The notes under the pieces are model-generated. The model had not been told where the DNA came from, did not search any database, and saw nothing but the letters and a program-made list of their open reading frames with translations. The position numbers were made by a program, and so were the translations under genes. A stretch of 64,000 nt of DNA from Fistularia commersonii (taxonomy: Eukaryota; Chordata; Actinopteri; Syngnathiformes; Fistulariidae), in NCBI GenBank assembly GCA_037954325.1, contig JBBMNZ010000064.1:186001-250000 (forward strand), in the 5' to 3' direction. Positions 1 to 10,120 of the stretch are shown here, in pieces; position 1 is the stretch's first letter, and each line of letters starts with the position of its first letter.

Positions 1-176
1 AACTAATGAATTTCATCAAGCTGGTGTTTGCTGTTGAAATATGTTGTTTAGGATATGATTCTGCACAATATATGTCAAAGTCAGTGTGATCCCATTACAG
101 GTTCAAAAGATATAGCCATTCGTTCAAAAAGTACTTATCTCACCGAATTGAAGCGTTTTTGATTAGGAGTGGAAAT
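1..176 (+). repeat. Reference monomer (first copy, 176 bp)
   Basis: This copy serves as a coordinate frame for the family. Positions 1-10 hold AACTAATGAA, which alternates elsewhere with AACTTTTGAA. Positions 11-75 are the conserved left part. Positions about 77-105 form the variable box. TTCAAAA occurs at about 102 and again at 123, 21 bp apart. Positions 130-176 carry the conserved right part with CTTATCTCACCGAGTTGAAG in most copies; this copy reads ACCGAATTG. CpG sites are confined to the right third (about 121, 144 and 154), apart from the AGCGACAAG form of the variable box. The start point is arbitrary because the array is tandem. Confidence 0.95.
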
Positions 177-447
177 AACTTTTGAATTTCATCAAGCTGG
201 TTTCTGTTGTTGAAATATATTGTTTAGAACACTATTCTGCACAATATATGTCAAATTCTTGTGAGCCCATTACACGTTCAAAGGATATAGCCATTCGTTC
301 AAAACGTGTTATAAGACCAAGTTGAAGCGTTTTTGATTAGGAGTGGAAAAAACTTTTGAATTTCATCACACTGGTTTCTGCTGTTGAAATATGTTTTTTA
401 GGACATGATTCTGCACAATATATGTCAAATTAAGTGTAATCCCTTCA
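1..447 (+). repeat. Partial extra copy of the 6-monomer HOR (three monomers)
   Basis: The three monomers starting at 11, 187 and 361 match those starting at 1592 (offset 1581, nine monomers) and 2647. They share the markers CTGGTGTTTGC, TCTTGTGAGCCCATTACACG and CATCACACTGG. Around 448 the match ends: this copy switches to GACATAGCTATTCG followed by the ACTGCTTATCTTATCGGG form, whereas the others read GATATCGCCATTCG. Near 307 there is a single-base loss (CGTGTTATAAG against CGTGCTTATAAG), giving a 174-bp monomer. The unit probably continues upstream of the window. Confidence 0.8.
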
Positions 448-1150
448 CAGGTTCAAAAGACATAGCTATTCGTTCAAAAACTGCTTATCTTATCGGGTTG
501 AAGCGTTTTTGATTGAGAGTGGAAATTACGAATGGATTTAATCAAGCTGGTTTCTGCTGTTGAAATATGTTGTTTAGGACATGATTCTGCACAACACATG
601 TCAAATTCAGTGTAATCCAGCGACAAGATCAAAAGATATAGCCATTCGTGCAAAAATTGCTTATCTCACCGAGTTAAAGCAATTTTGATTAGGAGTGGCA
701 ATAACCAATGAATTTCATCAAGTAGATTTCTAATGTTGAAATATGTTGTTTAGGACATGATTCTGCACAATATATGTCAAATTCAGTGTAATCCCCCAAA
801 AGTTCAAAAGATATAGCCATTCGTTCAAAAAGTGCTTATCTCACCGAGTTGAAGCAATTTTGATTAGGAGTGGCAATAACTAATGAATTTCATCAAGTAG
901 ATTTCTACTGTTGAAATATGTTGTTTAGGATATGATTCTGCACAATATATGTCAAAGTCAGTGTGATCCCATTACAGGTTCAAAGGATATAGCCATTCGT
1001 TCAAAAAGGACTTATCTCACCGAGTTGAAGCGTTTTTGATTAGGAGTGGAAATAACTAATGAATTTCATCAAGCTGGTTTCTGCTGTTGAAATATGTTGG
1101 TTAGGACATGATTCTGCACAATATATGTCAAATTCAGTGTAATCCCTTTA
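436..1150 (+). repeat. Four-monomer block duplicated at ~3251-3965
   Basis: With an offset of 2815 bp (16 monomers) this stretch matches about 3251-3965. Shared rare forms include GATTGAGAGTGGAAATTACG (511 and 3326), CAGCGACAAGATCAAAAG, GAAGCAATTTTGATTAGG with GGCAATAAC, and the CATCAAGTAGATTTCTA monomer start. One internal difference is CCCCCAAAAGTTC near 795 against CCAGCGACAAGATC near 3609. The two copies flank the 1055-bp HOR pair, so the HOR looks like an expansion that sits between an older duplicated context. Confidence 0.75.
897..908. other. Perfect 5-bp dyad, GTAGA-TT-TCTAC, in one monomer subtype
   Basis: In one recurring monomer type the usual CAAGCTGGTTTCTGCTG becomes CAAGTAGATTTCTACTG, which creates a 5-bp inverted repeat with a 2-bp centre. 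The same form recurs at 42063-42074, near 3713, 43998, 46985, 48568, 50504, 59298, 61939 and 63347, and with CATCTTGTAGATTTC near 5467, 8103 and 10739. It travels with GAAGCAATTTTGATTAGG and GGCAATAAC in the preceding monomer (GAAGCAAATTTG in the 2636-bp units). Dyads are known in some centromeric DNAs; function here is unproven. Confidence 0.6.
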
Positions 1151-3148
1151 CATATTCAAAAGATATAGCCATTCGTTCAAAAACTGCTTATCTTATCGGG
1201 TTGAAGCGTTTATGATTAGGAGTGGAAATAACTAATGGATTTAATCAAGCTGGTTTCTGCTGTTGAAATATGTTGTTTAGGACATGATTCTGCATTACAC
1301 ATGTCAAATTCAGTGTAATCCAGCGACAAGATCAAAAGATATAGCCATTCGTGCAAAAACTGCTTATCTCACCGAGTTGAAGCAATTTTGATTAGGAGTG
1401 GCAAAAACTAATGAATTTCATCAAGTAGATTCATACTGTTGAAATATGTTGTTTAGGATATGATTCTGCACAATATATGTCAAAGTCAGTGTGATCCCAT
1501 TACAGGTTCAAAGGATATAGCCATTCGTTCAAAAAGGACTTATCTCACCGAGTTGAAGCGTTTTTGATTAGGAGTGGAAATAACTAATGAATTTCATCAA
1601 GCTGGTGTTTGCTATTGAAATATGTTGTTTAGGATATGATTCTGCACAATATATGTCAAAGTCAGTGTGATCCTATTACAGGTTCAAAAGATATAGCCAT
1701 TCGTTCAAAAAGTACTTATCTCACCGAATTGAAGCGTTTTTGATTAGGAGTGGAAATAACTTTTGAATTTCATCAAGCTGGTTTCTGTTGTTGAAATATA
1801 TTGTTTAGAACATGATTCTGCACAATATATGTCAAATTCTTGTGAGCCCATTACACGTTCAAAGGATATAGCCATTCGTTCAAAACGTGCTTATAAGACC
1901 AAGTTGAAGCGTTTTTGATTAGGAGTGGAAAAAACTTTTGAATTTCATCACACTGGTTTCTGCTGTTGAAATATGTTTTTTAGGACATGATTCTGCACAA
2001 TATATGTCAAATTAAGTGTAATCCCTTCACAAGTTCAAAAGATATCGCCATTCGTTCAAAAAGTACTTATCTCACCGAGTTGAAGCGTTTTTGATTAGGA
2101 GTGGAAATAACTAATGAATTTCATCAAGCTGGTTTCTGCTGTTGAAATATGTTGTTTAGGACATGATTCTGCACAATATATGTCAAATTCAGTGTAATCC
2201 CTTTACATATTCAAAAGATATAGCCATTCGTTCAAAAACTGCTTATCTTATCGGGTTGAAGCGTTTATGATTAGGAGTGGAAATAACTAATGGATTTAAT
2301 CAAGCTGGTTTCTGCTGTTGAAATATGTTGTTTAGGACATGATTCTGCATTACACATGTCAAATTCAGTGTAATCCAGCGACAAGATCAAAAGATATAGC
2401 CATTCGTGCAAAAACTGCTTATCTCACCGAGTTGAAGCAATTTTGATTAGGAGTGGCAAAAACTAATGAATTTCATCAAGTAGATTCATACTGTTGAAAT
2501 ATGTTGTTTAGGATATGATTCTGCACAATATATGTCAAAGTCAGTGTGATCCCATTACAGGTTCAAAGGATATAGCCATTCGTTCAAAAAGGACTTATCT
2601 CACCGAGTTGAAGCGTTTTTGATTAGGAGTGGAAATAACTAATGAATTTCATCAAGCTGGTGTTTGCTGTTGAAATATGTTGTTTAGGATATGATTCTGC
2701 ACAATATATGTCAAAGTCAGTGTGATCCCATTACAGGTTCAAAAGATATAGCCATTCGTTCAAAAAGTACTTATCTCACCGAATTGAAGCGTTTTTGATT
2801 AGGAGTGGAAATAACTTTTGAATTTCATCAAGCTGGTTTCTGTTGTTGAAATATATTGTTTAGAACATGATTCTGCACAATATATGTCAAATTCTTGTGA
2901 GCCCATTACACGTTCAAAGGATATAGCCATTCGTTCAAAACGTGCTTATAAGACCAAGTTGAAGCGTTTTTGATTAGGAGTGGAAAAAACTTTTGAATTT
3001 CATCACACTGGTTTCTGCTGTTGAAATATGTTTTTTAGGACATGATTCTGCACAATATATGTCAAATTAAGTGTAATCCCTTCACAAGTTCAAAAGATAT
3101 CGCCATTCGTTCAAAAAGTACTTATCTCACCGAGTTGAAGCGTTTTTG
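1010..3148 (+). repeat. 6-monomer HOR, 1055 bp, about two copies
   Basis: Monomers starting at 1064, 1240, 1416, 1592, 1768 and 1943 repeat in the same order from 2119 with an offset of 1055 bp (6 x 175.8). Markers in order are CCCTTTACATATTCAAAAG, GCATTACACATGTC, CAAGTAGATTCATACTG, CTGGTGTTTGC, TCTTGTGAGCCCATTACACG and CATCACACTGG. The copies differ at only a few bases I could see: TGTTGGTTAGG against TGTTGTTTAGG, GCTATTGAAA against GCTGTTGAAA, and GATCCTATTA against GATCCCATTA. The second copy ends where TTTTTGGATTCGG replaces TTTTTGATTAGG near 3148. High identity suggests a recent duplication. Confidence 0.85.
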
Positions 3149-4848
3149 GATTCGGAGTGGAAATAATCAATGAATTTTCATCAAGCTGGTTTCTGCTCTT
3201 GAAATATGTTTTTTAGGATATTATTCTGCACTATATATGTCAAATTTAGTGTAATCACATCACAGGTTCAAAAGACATAGCCATTCGTTCAAAAACTGCT
3301 TATCTTATCGGGTTTAAGCGTTTTTGATTGAGAGTGGAAATTACGAATGGATTTAATCAAGCTGGTTTCTGCTGTTGAAATATGTTGTTTAGGACATGAT
3401 TCTGCACAACACATGTCAAATTCAGTGTAATCCAGCGACAAGATCAAAAGATATAGCCATTCGTGCAAAAAGTGCTTATCTCACCGAGTTAAAGCAATTT
3501 TGATTAGGAGTGGCAATAACCAATGAATTTCATCAAGTAGATTTCTAATGTTGAAATATGTTGTTTAGGACATGATTCTGCACAATATATGTCAAATTCA
3601 GTGTAATCCAGCGACAAGATCAAAAGATATAGCCATTCGTTCAAAAAGTGCTTATCTCACCGAGTTGAAGCAATTTTGATTAGGAGTGGCAATAACTAAT
3701 GAATTTCATCAAGTAGATTTCTACTGTTGAAATATGTTGTTTAGGATATGATTCTGCACAATATATGTCAAAGTCAGTGTGATCCCATTACAGGTTCAAA
3801 GGATATAGCCATTCGTTCAAAAAGGACTTATCTCACCGAGTTGAAGCGTTTTTGATTAGGAGTGGAAATAACTAATGAATTTCATCAAGCTGGTTTCTGC
3901 TGTTGAAATATGTTGTTTAGGACATGATTCTGCACAATATATGTCAAATTCAGTGTAATCCCTTCACAAATTCAAAAGATATAGCCATTCGTTCAAAAAG
4001 TGCTTATCTCATCGAGTTGAAGCGTTTTGGATTAGGAGTGGAAATAACTTTTGAATTTCATCAAGCTGGTTTCTGCTGTTGAAATATGTTGTTTAGAACA
4101 TGATTCTGCACAATATATGTCAACTTCAGTGTAATCCAGTGATAAGATCAAAAGATATAGCCATTCGTGAAAAAAGTGCTTATCTCACCGAGTTGAGACG
4201 TTTCTGATTAGGAGTGGAAATAACTAATTAATTTCATCAAGCTGGTTCCCGCCGTTGAAATATGTTGTTTAGGACAAGATTCTGCACAATATATGTCAAA
4301 TTCAGTATAATCCAGCGACAAGTTCAAAAGATATAGCCATTCGATCAAAAAGTGCTTATCTCACCGAGTTGAAGCGTTTTTGATTCGGAGTGGAAATAAC
4401 TAATGGATTTCATCACGCTGGTTTCTGCTGTTGAAATATGTTGTTTAGGACAAGATTCTGCACAATATATGTCAAATTCAGTGAAATCCCATCACAGGTT
4501 CAAAAAATTTTAGCCATTCGTTCAAAAATTGCTTATCTCACCAAGTTAAAGAGTTTTTGATTAGTATTGGAAATAACTAATGATTATATCAAGCTGGTTT
4601 CTGCTCTTGAAATTTGTTGTTTAGGACATGATTCTGAACAATATATGTCAAATTCAGTTTAATCCCTTCACAAGTTCAAAAGATATAGCCATTCGTTCAA
4701 AAAGTACTTATCTCACCGAGTTGAAGCGTTTTTGATTAGGAGTGGAAATAACTTTTGAATTTCATCAAGCTGGTTTCTGCTCTTGAAATTTGTTGTTAGG
4801 TCAAGATTCTGCACAATATATGTCATATTCAGAGATATCCCATCAAAA
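3149..4848 (+). repeat. Mixed monomers between the 1055-bp and 2636-bp HORs
   Basis: From 3149 to 3965 the monomers correspond to the duplicated block also at 436-1150. From about 3966 to 4848 I see no copy of the same monomer order close by, although single monomers resemble others: the pair with GATAAGATCAAAAG and GGTTCCCGC (about 4130-4400) is like that at about 6240-6500. The last monomer before 4848 carries the short form TGTTGTTAGGTCAAGATTC and TCAGAGATATCCCATC, which is common after 15 kb. No gene or non-satellite DNA is present. Confidence 0.8.
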
Positions 4849-7484
4849 GTCCAAAAGATATAGCCATTCGTTCAAAAAGTGCTTATCTCACCGAGTTGAG
4901 ACTTTTCTGATTAGGAGTGGAAATAACTAATGAATTTCATCAAGCTGGTTTCTGCTGTTGAAATATGTTGTTTAGGACATGATTCTGCACAATATATGTC
5001 AAATTCTTGTGAGCCCATTACAGGTTCAAAGGATATAGCCATTCGTTCAAAACGTGCTTATCTCTCCAAGTTGAAGCGTTTTTGATTAGGAGTGTAAATA
5101 ACTTTTGAATTTTATCAAGCTGGTTTCTGCTGTTGAAATATGTTGTTTAGAACATGATTCTGCACAATATATGTCAAATTCAGTGTAATCCCCTCATACG
5201 TTCAAAAGATATCGCCAGTCGTTCCAAAAGAACTTATCTCACCAAGTTGAGGCGTTTTTGATTCGGAGTGGAAATAACCAATGAATTTCATCAAGCTGGT
5301 TTCTGTTGTTGAAATATGTTTTTTAGGATATGATTCTGCACAGTATATGTCAAATTTAGTGTAATCACATCTTAGGTTCAAAAGATATAGCCATTCGTGC
5401 AAAAAGTGCTTATCTCACCGAGTTGAAGCAAATTTGATTAGGAGTGGCAATAACTAATGAATTTCATCTTGTAGATTTCTACTGTTGAAATATGTTGTTT
5501 AGGACATGATTCTGCACAATATATGTCAAATTCAGTGTAATCCCTTCACAAGTTCAAAAGCTATAGCCATTCGTTCAAAAAGTGCTTATCTCACAAAGTT
5601 GAAGCGTTTTTGATCAGGAGTGAAAATAACCAATGAATTTCATCAAGCTGGTTTCTGCTGTTGAAATATGTTGTTTAGGATATGACTCTGCACAATATAT
5701 GTCAAATTCAGTGTAATCACATCACAGGTTCAAAAGATATACCCATTCGTTCAAAAATTACTTATCTCACCGAGTTGAAGCACTTTTGATTAGGAGTGGA
5801 AATAACTTTTGAATTTCATCAAGCTGGTTACTGCTGTTGAAATATGTTGTTTAGGACATGATTCTGCACAATATATGTCAAATTCAGTGTAATCCCTTCA
5901 AAGGTTCAAAAGATATAGCCATTCGTTCAAAAAGTGCTTATCTCACCGAGTTGAGGCGTTTTTGATTCGGAGTGGAAATAACCAATGAATTTCATCAAGC
6001 TTGTTTCTGCTGTTGAAATATGTGCTTTAGGATATGATTTTGCACAATATATGTCAAATTTAGTGTAATCACATCACAGGTTCAAAAGATATAGCCATTC
6101 GTTCAAAAAGTGCTTATCTTATCGGGTTGAAGCGTTTTTGATTCGGAGTGGAAATAACTGATGGATTTCGTCAAGCTGGTTTCTGCTATTGAAATATGTT
6201 TTTTAGGACATGATTCTGCAAAACACATGTCAAATTCAGTGTAATCCAGCGATAAGATCAAAAGATATAGCCATTCGTGAAAAAGGTGCTTATCTCACCG
6301 AGTTGAGACGTTTCTGATTAGGAGTGGAAATAACTAATGAATTTCATCAAGCTGGTTCCCGCTGATGAAATATGTTGTTTAGGAAAAGATTCTGCACAAA
6401 ATATGTCAAATTCAGTATAATCCAGCGACAAGTTCAAAAGATATAGCCATTCGATCAAAAAGTGCTTATCTCACCGAGTTGAAGCGTTTTTGATTCGAAT
6501 TGGAAATAACTAATGAATTTCATCAAGCTGGTTTCTGCTGTTGAAATATGTTGTTTAGGACAAGATTCTGCACAATATATGTCAAATTCAGTGAAATCCC
6601 ATCACAAGTTCAAAAGATATAGCCATTCGTTCAAAAAGTACTTATCTCACCGAGTTGAAGCGTTTTTGATTAGGAGTGGAAATAACTTTTGAATTTCATC
6701 AAGCTGGTTTCTGCTGTTGAAATATGTTGTTTAGGACATGATTCTGCACAATATATGTCAAATTCTTGTGAGCCCATTATGGGTTCAAAGGATATAGCCA
6801 TTCGTTTAAAACGTTTCTATGAGACCGAGTTGAAGCGTTTTTGATTAGGAGTGCAAATATCTAATGAATTTCATCAAGCTGGTTCCTGCTGTTGAAAAAT
6901 GTTGTTTAGGAAAAAATTCTGCACAAAATATGTCAAATTCAGTATAATCCAACGACAAGTTCAAAAGATATCCATTCGATCAAAAAGTGCTTATCTCACC
7001 GAGTTGAAGCATTTTTGATTCGGAGTGGAAATAACTAATGAATTTCATCAAGCTGGTTTCTGCTGTTGAAATATGTTGTTTAGGACATGATTCTGCAGAA
7101 AATATTTAAAATTCAGTGTGATCCAGCGACAAGATCAAAATATATACCCATTCGTGCAAAAATTGCTCATCTCACCGAGTTGAAGCAATTTTGATTAGGT
7201 GTGGAAATAACTAATGAATTTCATCAAGCTGGTTTCTGCTGTTGAAATATGTTGATTAGGATATGATTCCGCACAATATATGTCAAAGTCAGTGTGATCC
7301 CAATTACAGGTTCAAAGGATATAGCCATTCGTTCAAAAGGACTTATCTCACCGAGTTGAAGCGTTTTTGATTAGGAGTGGAAATAACTAATGAATTTCAT
7401 TAAGCTGGTTTCTGCTATTGAAATATGTTGTTTAGGGCATGATTCTGCACAATATATGTCAAATTCAGTATAATCCCTTCACAA
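4849..7484 (+). repeat. 15-monomer HOR, 2636 bp, copy 1 of 3
   Basis: This copy begins at the AAGTCCAAAAG junction. To the left the sequence (TCAGAGATATCCCATC) differs from the corresponding place in the later copies (TCAGTATAATCCCTTCAC). The length is 2636 bp, 15 monomers averaging 175.7 bp, the shortfall being explained by small deletions such as GATATCCATTCGATC (near 6966), which lacks AG relative to GATATAGCCATTCG. Markers in order include GTGTAAATAACTTTTG, CATACGTTCAAAAGATATCG, CATCTTGTAGATTTC, TGTGCTTTAGGATATG, AAATTCAGTATAATCCAACG and GTTGATTAGGATATGATTCC. A private base is TTCTGTTGTTG near 5308, where copies 2 and 3 have TTCTGCTGTTG. Confidence 0.92.
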
Positions 7485-10120
7485 GTCCAAAAGATATAGC
7501 CATTCGTTCAAAAAGTGCTTATCTCACCGAGTTGAGACTTTTCTGATTAGGAGTGGAAATAACTAATGAATTTCATCAAGCTGGTTTCTGCTGTTGAAAT
7601 ATGTTGTTTAGGACATGATTCTGCACAATATATGTCAAATTCTTGTGAGCCCATTACAGGTTCAAAGGATATAGCCATTCGTTCAAAACGTGCTTATCTC
7701 TCCAAGTTGAAGCGTTTTTGATTAGGAGTGTAAATAACTTTTGAATTTTATCAAGCTGGTTTCTGCTGTTGAAATATGTTGTTTAGAACATGATTCTGCA
7801 CAATATATGTCAAATTCAGTGTAATCCCCTCATACGTTCAAAAGATATCGCCAGTCGTTCCAAAAGAACTTATCTCACCAAGTTGAGGCGTTTTTGATTC
7901 GGAGTGGAAATAACCAATGAATTTCATCAAGCTGGTTTCTGCTGTTGAAATATGTTTTTTAGGATATGATTCTGCACAGTATATGTCAAATTTAGTGTAA
8001 TCACATCTTAGGTTCAAAAGATATAGCCATTCGTGCAAAAAGTGCTTATCTCACCGAGTTGAAGCAAATTTGATTAGGAGTGGCAATAACTAATGAATTT
8101 CATCTTGTAGATTTCTACTGTTGAAATATGTTGTTTAGGACATGATTCTGCACAATATATGTCAAATTCAGTGTAATCCCTTCACAAGTTCAAAAGCTAT
8201 AGCCATTCGTTCAAAAAGTGCTTATCTCACAAAGTTGAAGCGTTTTTGATCAGGAGTGAAAATAACCAATGAATTTCATCAAGCTGGTTTCTGCTGTTGA
8301 AATATGTTGTTTAGGATATGACTCTGCACAATATATGTCAAATTCAGTGTAATCACATCACAGGTTCAAAAGATATACCCATTCGTTCAAAAATTACTTA
8401 TCTCACCGAGTTGAAGCACTTTTGATTAGGAGTGGAAATAACTTTTGAATTTCATCAAGCTGGTTACTGCTGTTGAAATATGTTGTTTAGGACATGATTC
8501 TGCACAATATATGTCAAATTCAGTGTAATCCCTTCAAAGGTTCAAAAGATATAGCCATTCGTTCAAAAAGTGCTTATCTCACCGAGTTGAGGCGTTTTTG
8601 ATTCGGAGTGGAAATAACCAATGAATTTCATCAAGCTTGTTTCTGCTGTTGAAATATGTGCTTTAGGATATGATTTTGCACAATATATGTCAAATTTAGT
8701 GTAATCACATCACAGGTTCAAAAGATATAGCCATTCGTTCAAAAAGTGCTTATCTTATCGGGTTGAAGCGTTTTTGATTCGGAGTGGAAATAACTGATGG
8801 ATTTCGTCAAGCTGGTTTCTGCTATTGAAATATGTTTTTTAGGACATGATTCTGCAAAACACATGTCAAATTCAGTGTAATCCAGCGATAAGATCAAAAG
8901 ATATAGCCATTCGTGAAAAAGGTGCTTATCTCACCGAGTTGAGACGTTTCTGATTAGGAGTGGAAATAACTAATGAATTTCATCAAGCTGGTTCCCGCTG
9001 ATGAAATATGTTGTTTAGGAAAAGATTCTGCACAAAATATGTCAAATTCAGTATAATCCAGCGACAAGTTCAAAAGATATAGCCATTCGATCAAAAAGTG
9101 CTTATCTCACCGAGTTGAAGCGTTTTTGATTCGAATTGGAAATAACTAATGAATTTCATCAAGCTGGTTTCTGCTGTTGAAATATGTTGTTTAGGACAAG
9201 ATTCTGCACAATATATGTCAAATTCAGTGAAATCCCATCACAAGTTCAAAAGATATAGCCATTCGTTCAAAAAGTACTTATCTCACCGAGTTGAAGCGTT
9301 TTTGATTAGGAGTGGAAATAACTTTTGAATTTCATCAAGCTGGTTTCTGCTGTTGAAATATGTTGTTTAGGACATGATTCTGCACAATATATGTCAAATT
9401 CTTGTGAGCCCATTATGGGTTCAAAGGATATAGCCATTCGTTTAAAACGTTTCTATGAGACCGAGTTGAAGCGTTTTTGATTAGGAGTGCAAATATCTAA
9501 TGAATTTCATCAAGCTGGTTCCTGCTGTTGAAAAATGTTGTTTAGGAAAAAATTCTGCACAAAATATGTCAAATTCAGTATAATCCAACGACAAGTTCAA
9601 AAGATATCCATTCGATCAAAAAGTGCTTATCTCACCGAGTTGAAGCATTTTTGATTCGGAGTGGAAATAACTAATGAATTTCATCAAGCTGGTTTCTGCT
9701 GTTGAAATATGTTGTTTAGGACATGATTCTGCAGAAAATATTTAAAATTCAGTGTGATCCAGCGACAAGATCAAAATATATACCCATTCGTGCAAAAATT
9801 GCTCATCTCACCGAGTTGAAGCAATTTTGATTAGGTGTGGAAATAACTAATGAATTTCATCAAGCTGGTTTCTGCTGTTGAAATATGTTGATTAGGATAT
9901 GATTCCGCACAATATATGTCAAAGTCAGTGTGATCCCAATTACAGGTTCAAAGGATATAGCCATTCGTTCAAAAGGACTTATCTCACCGAGTTGAAGCGT
10001 TTTTGATTAGGAGTGGAAATAACTAATGAATTTCATTAAGCTGGTTTCTGCTATTGAAATATGTTGTTTAGGGCATGATTCTGCACAATATATGTCAAAT
10101 TCAGTATAATCCCTTCACAA
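7485..10120 (+). repeat. 15-monomer HOR, 2636 bp, copy 2 of 3
   Basis: Every landmark of copy 1 recurs exactly 2636 bp later, including a 201-bp open frame at 7838-8038 on the reverse strand (5202-5402 in copy 1 and 10474-10674 in copy 3). I noticed very few substitutions against copies 1 and 3. The near identity over 15 non-identical monomers shows that the 15-mer, not the monomer, was the last unit amplified here. Confidence 0.93.

Noticed and set aside
5202..5402. Reverse-strand 66-codon open frame, repeated at 7838-8038 and 10474-10674
   Set aside because: It spans more than one satellite monomer, and its conservation simply follows the 2636-bp HOR. It has no recognisable domain, and most other monomers have stops in this frame.
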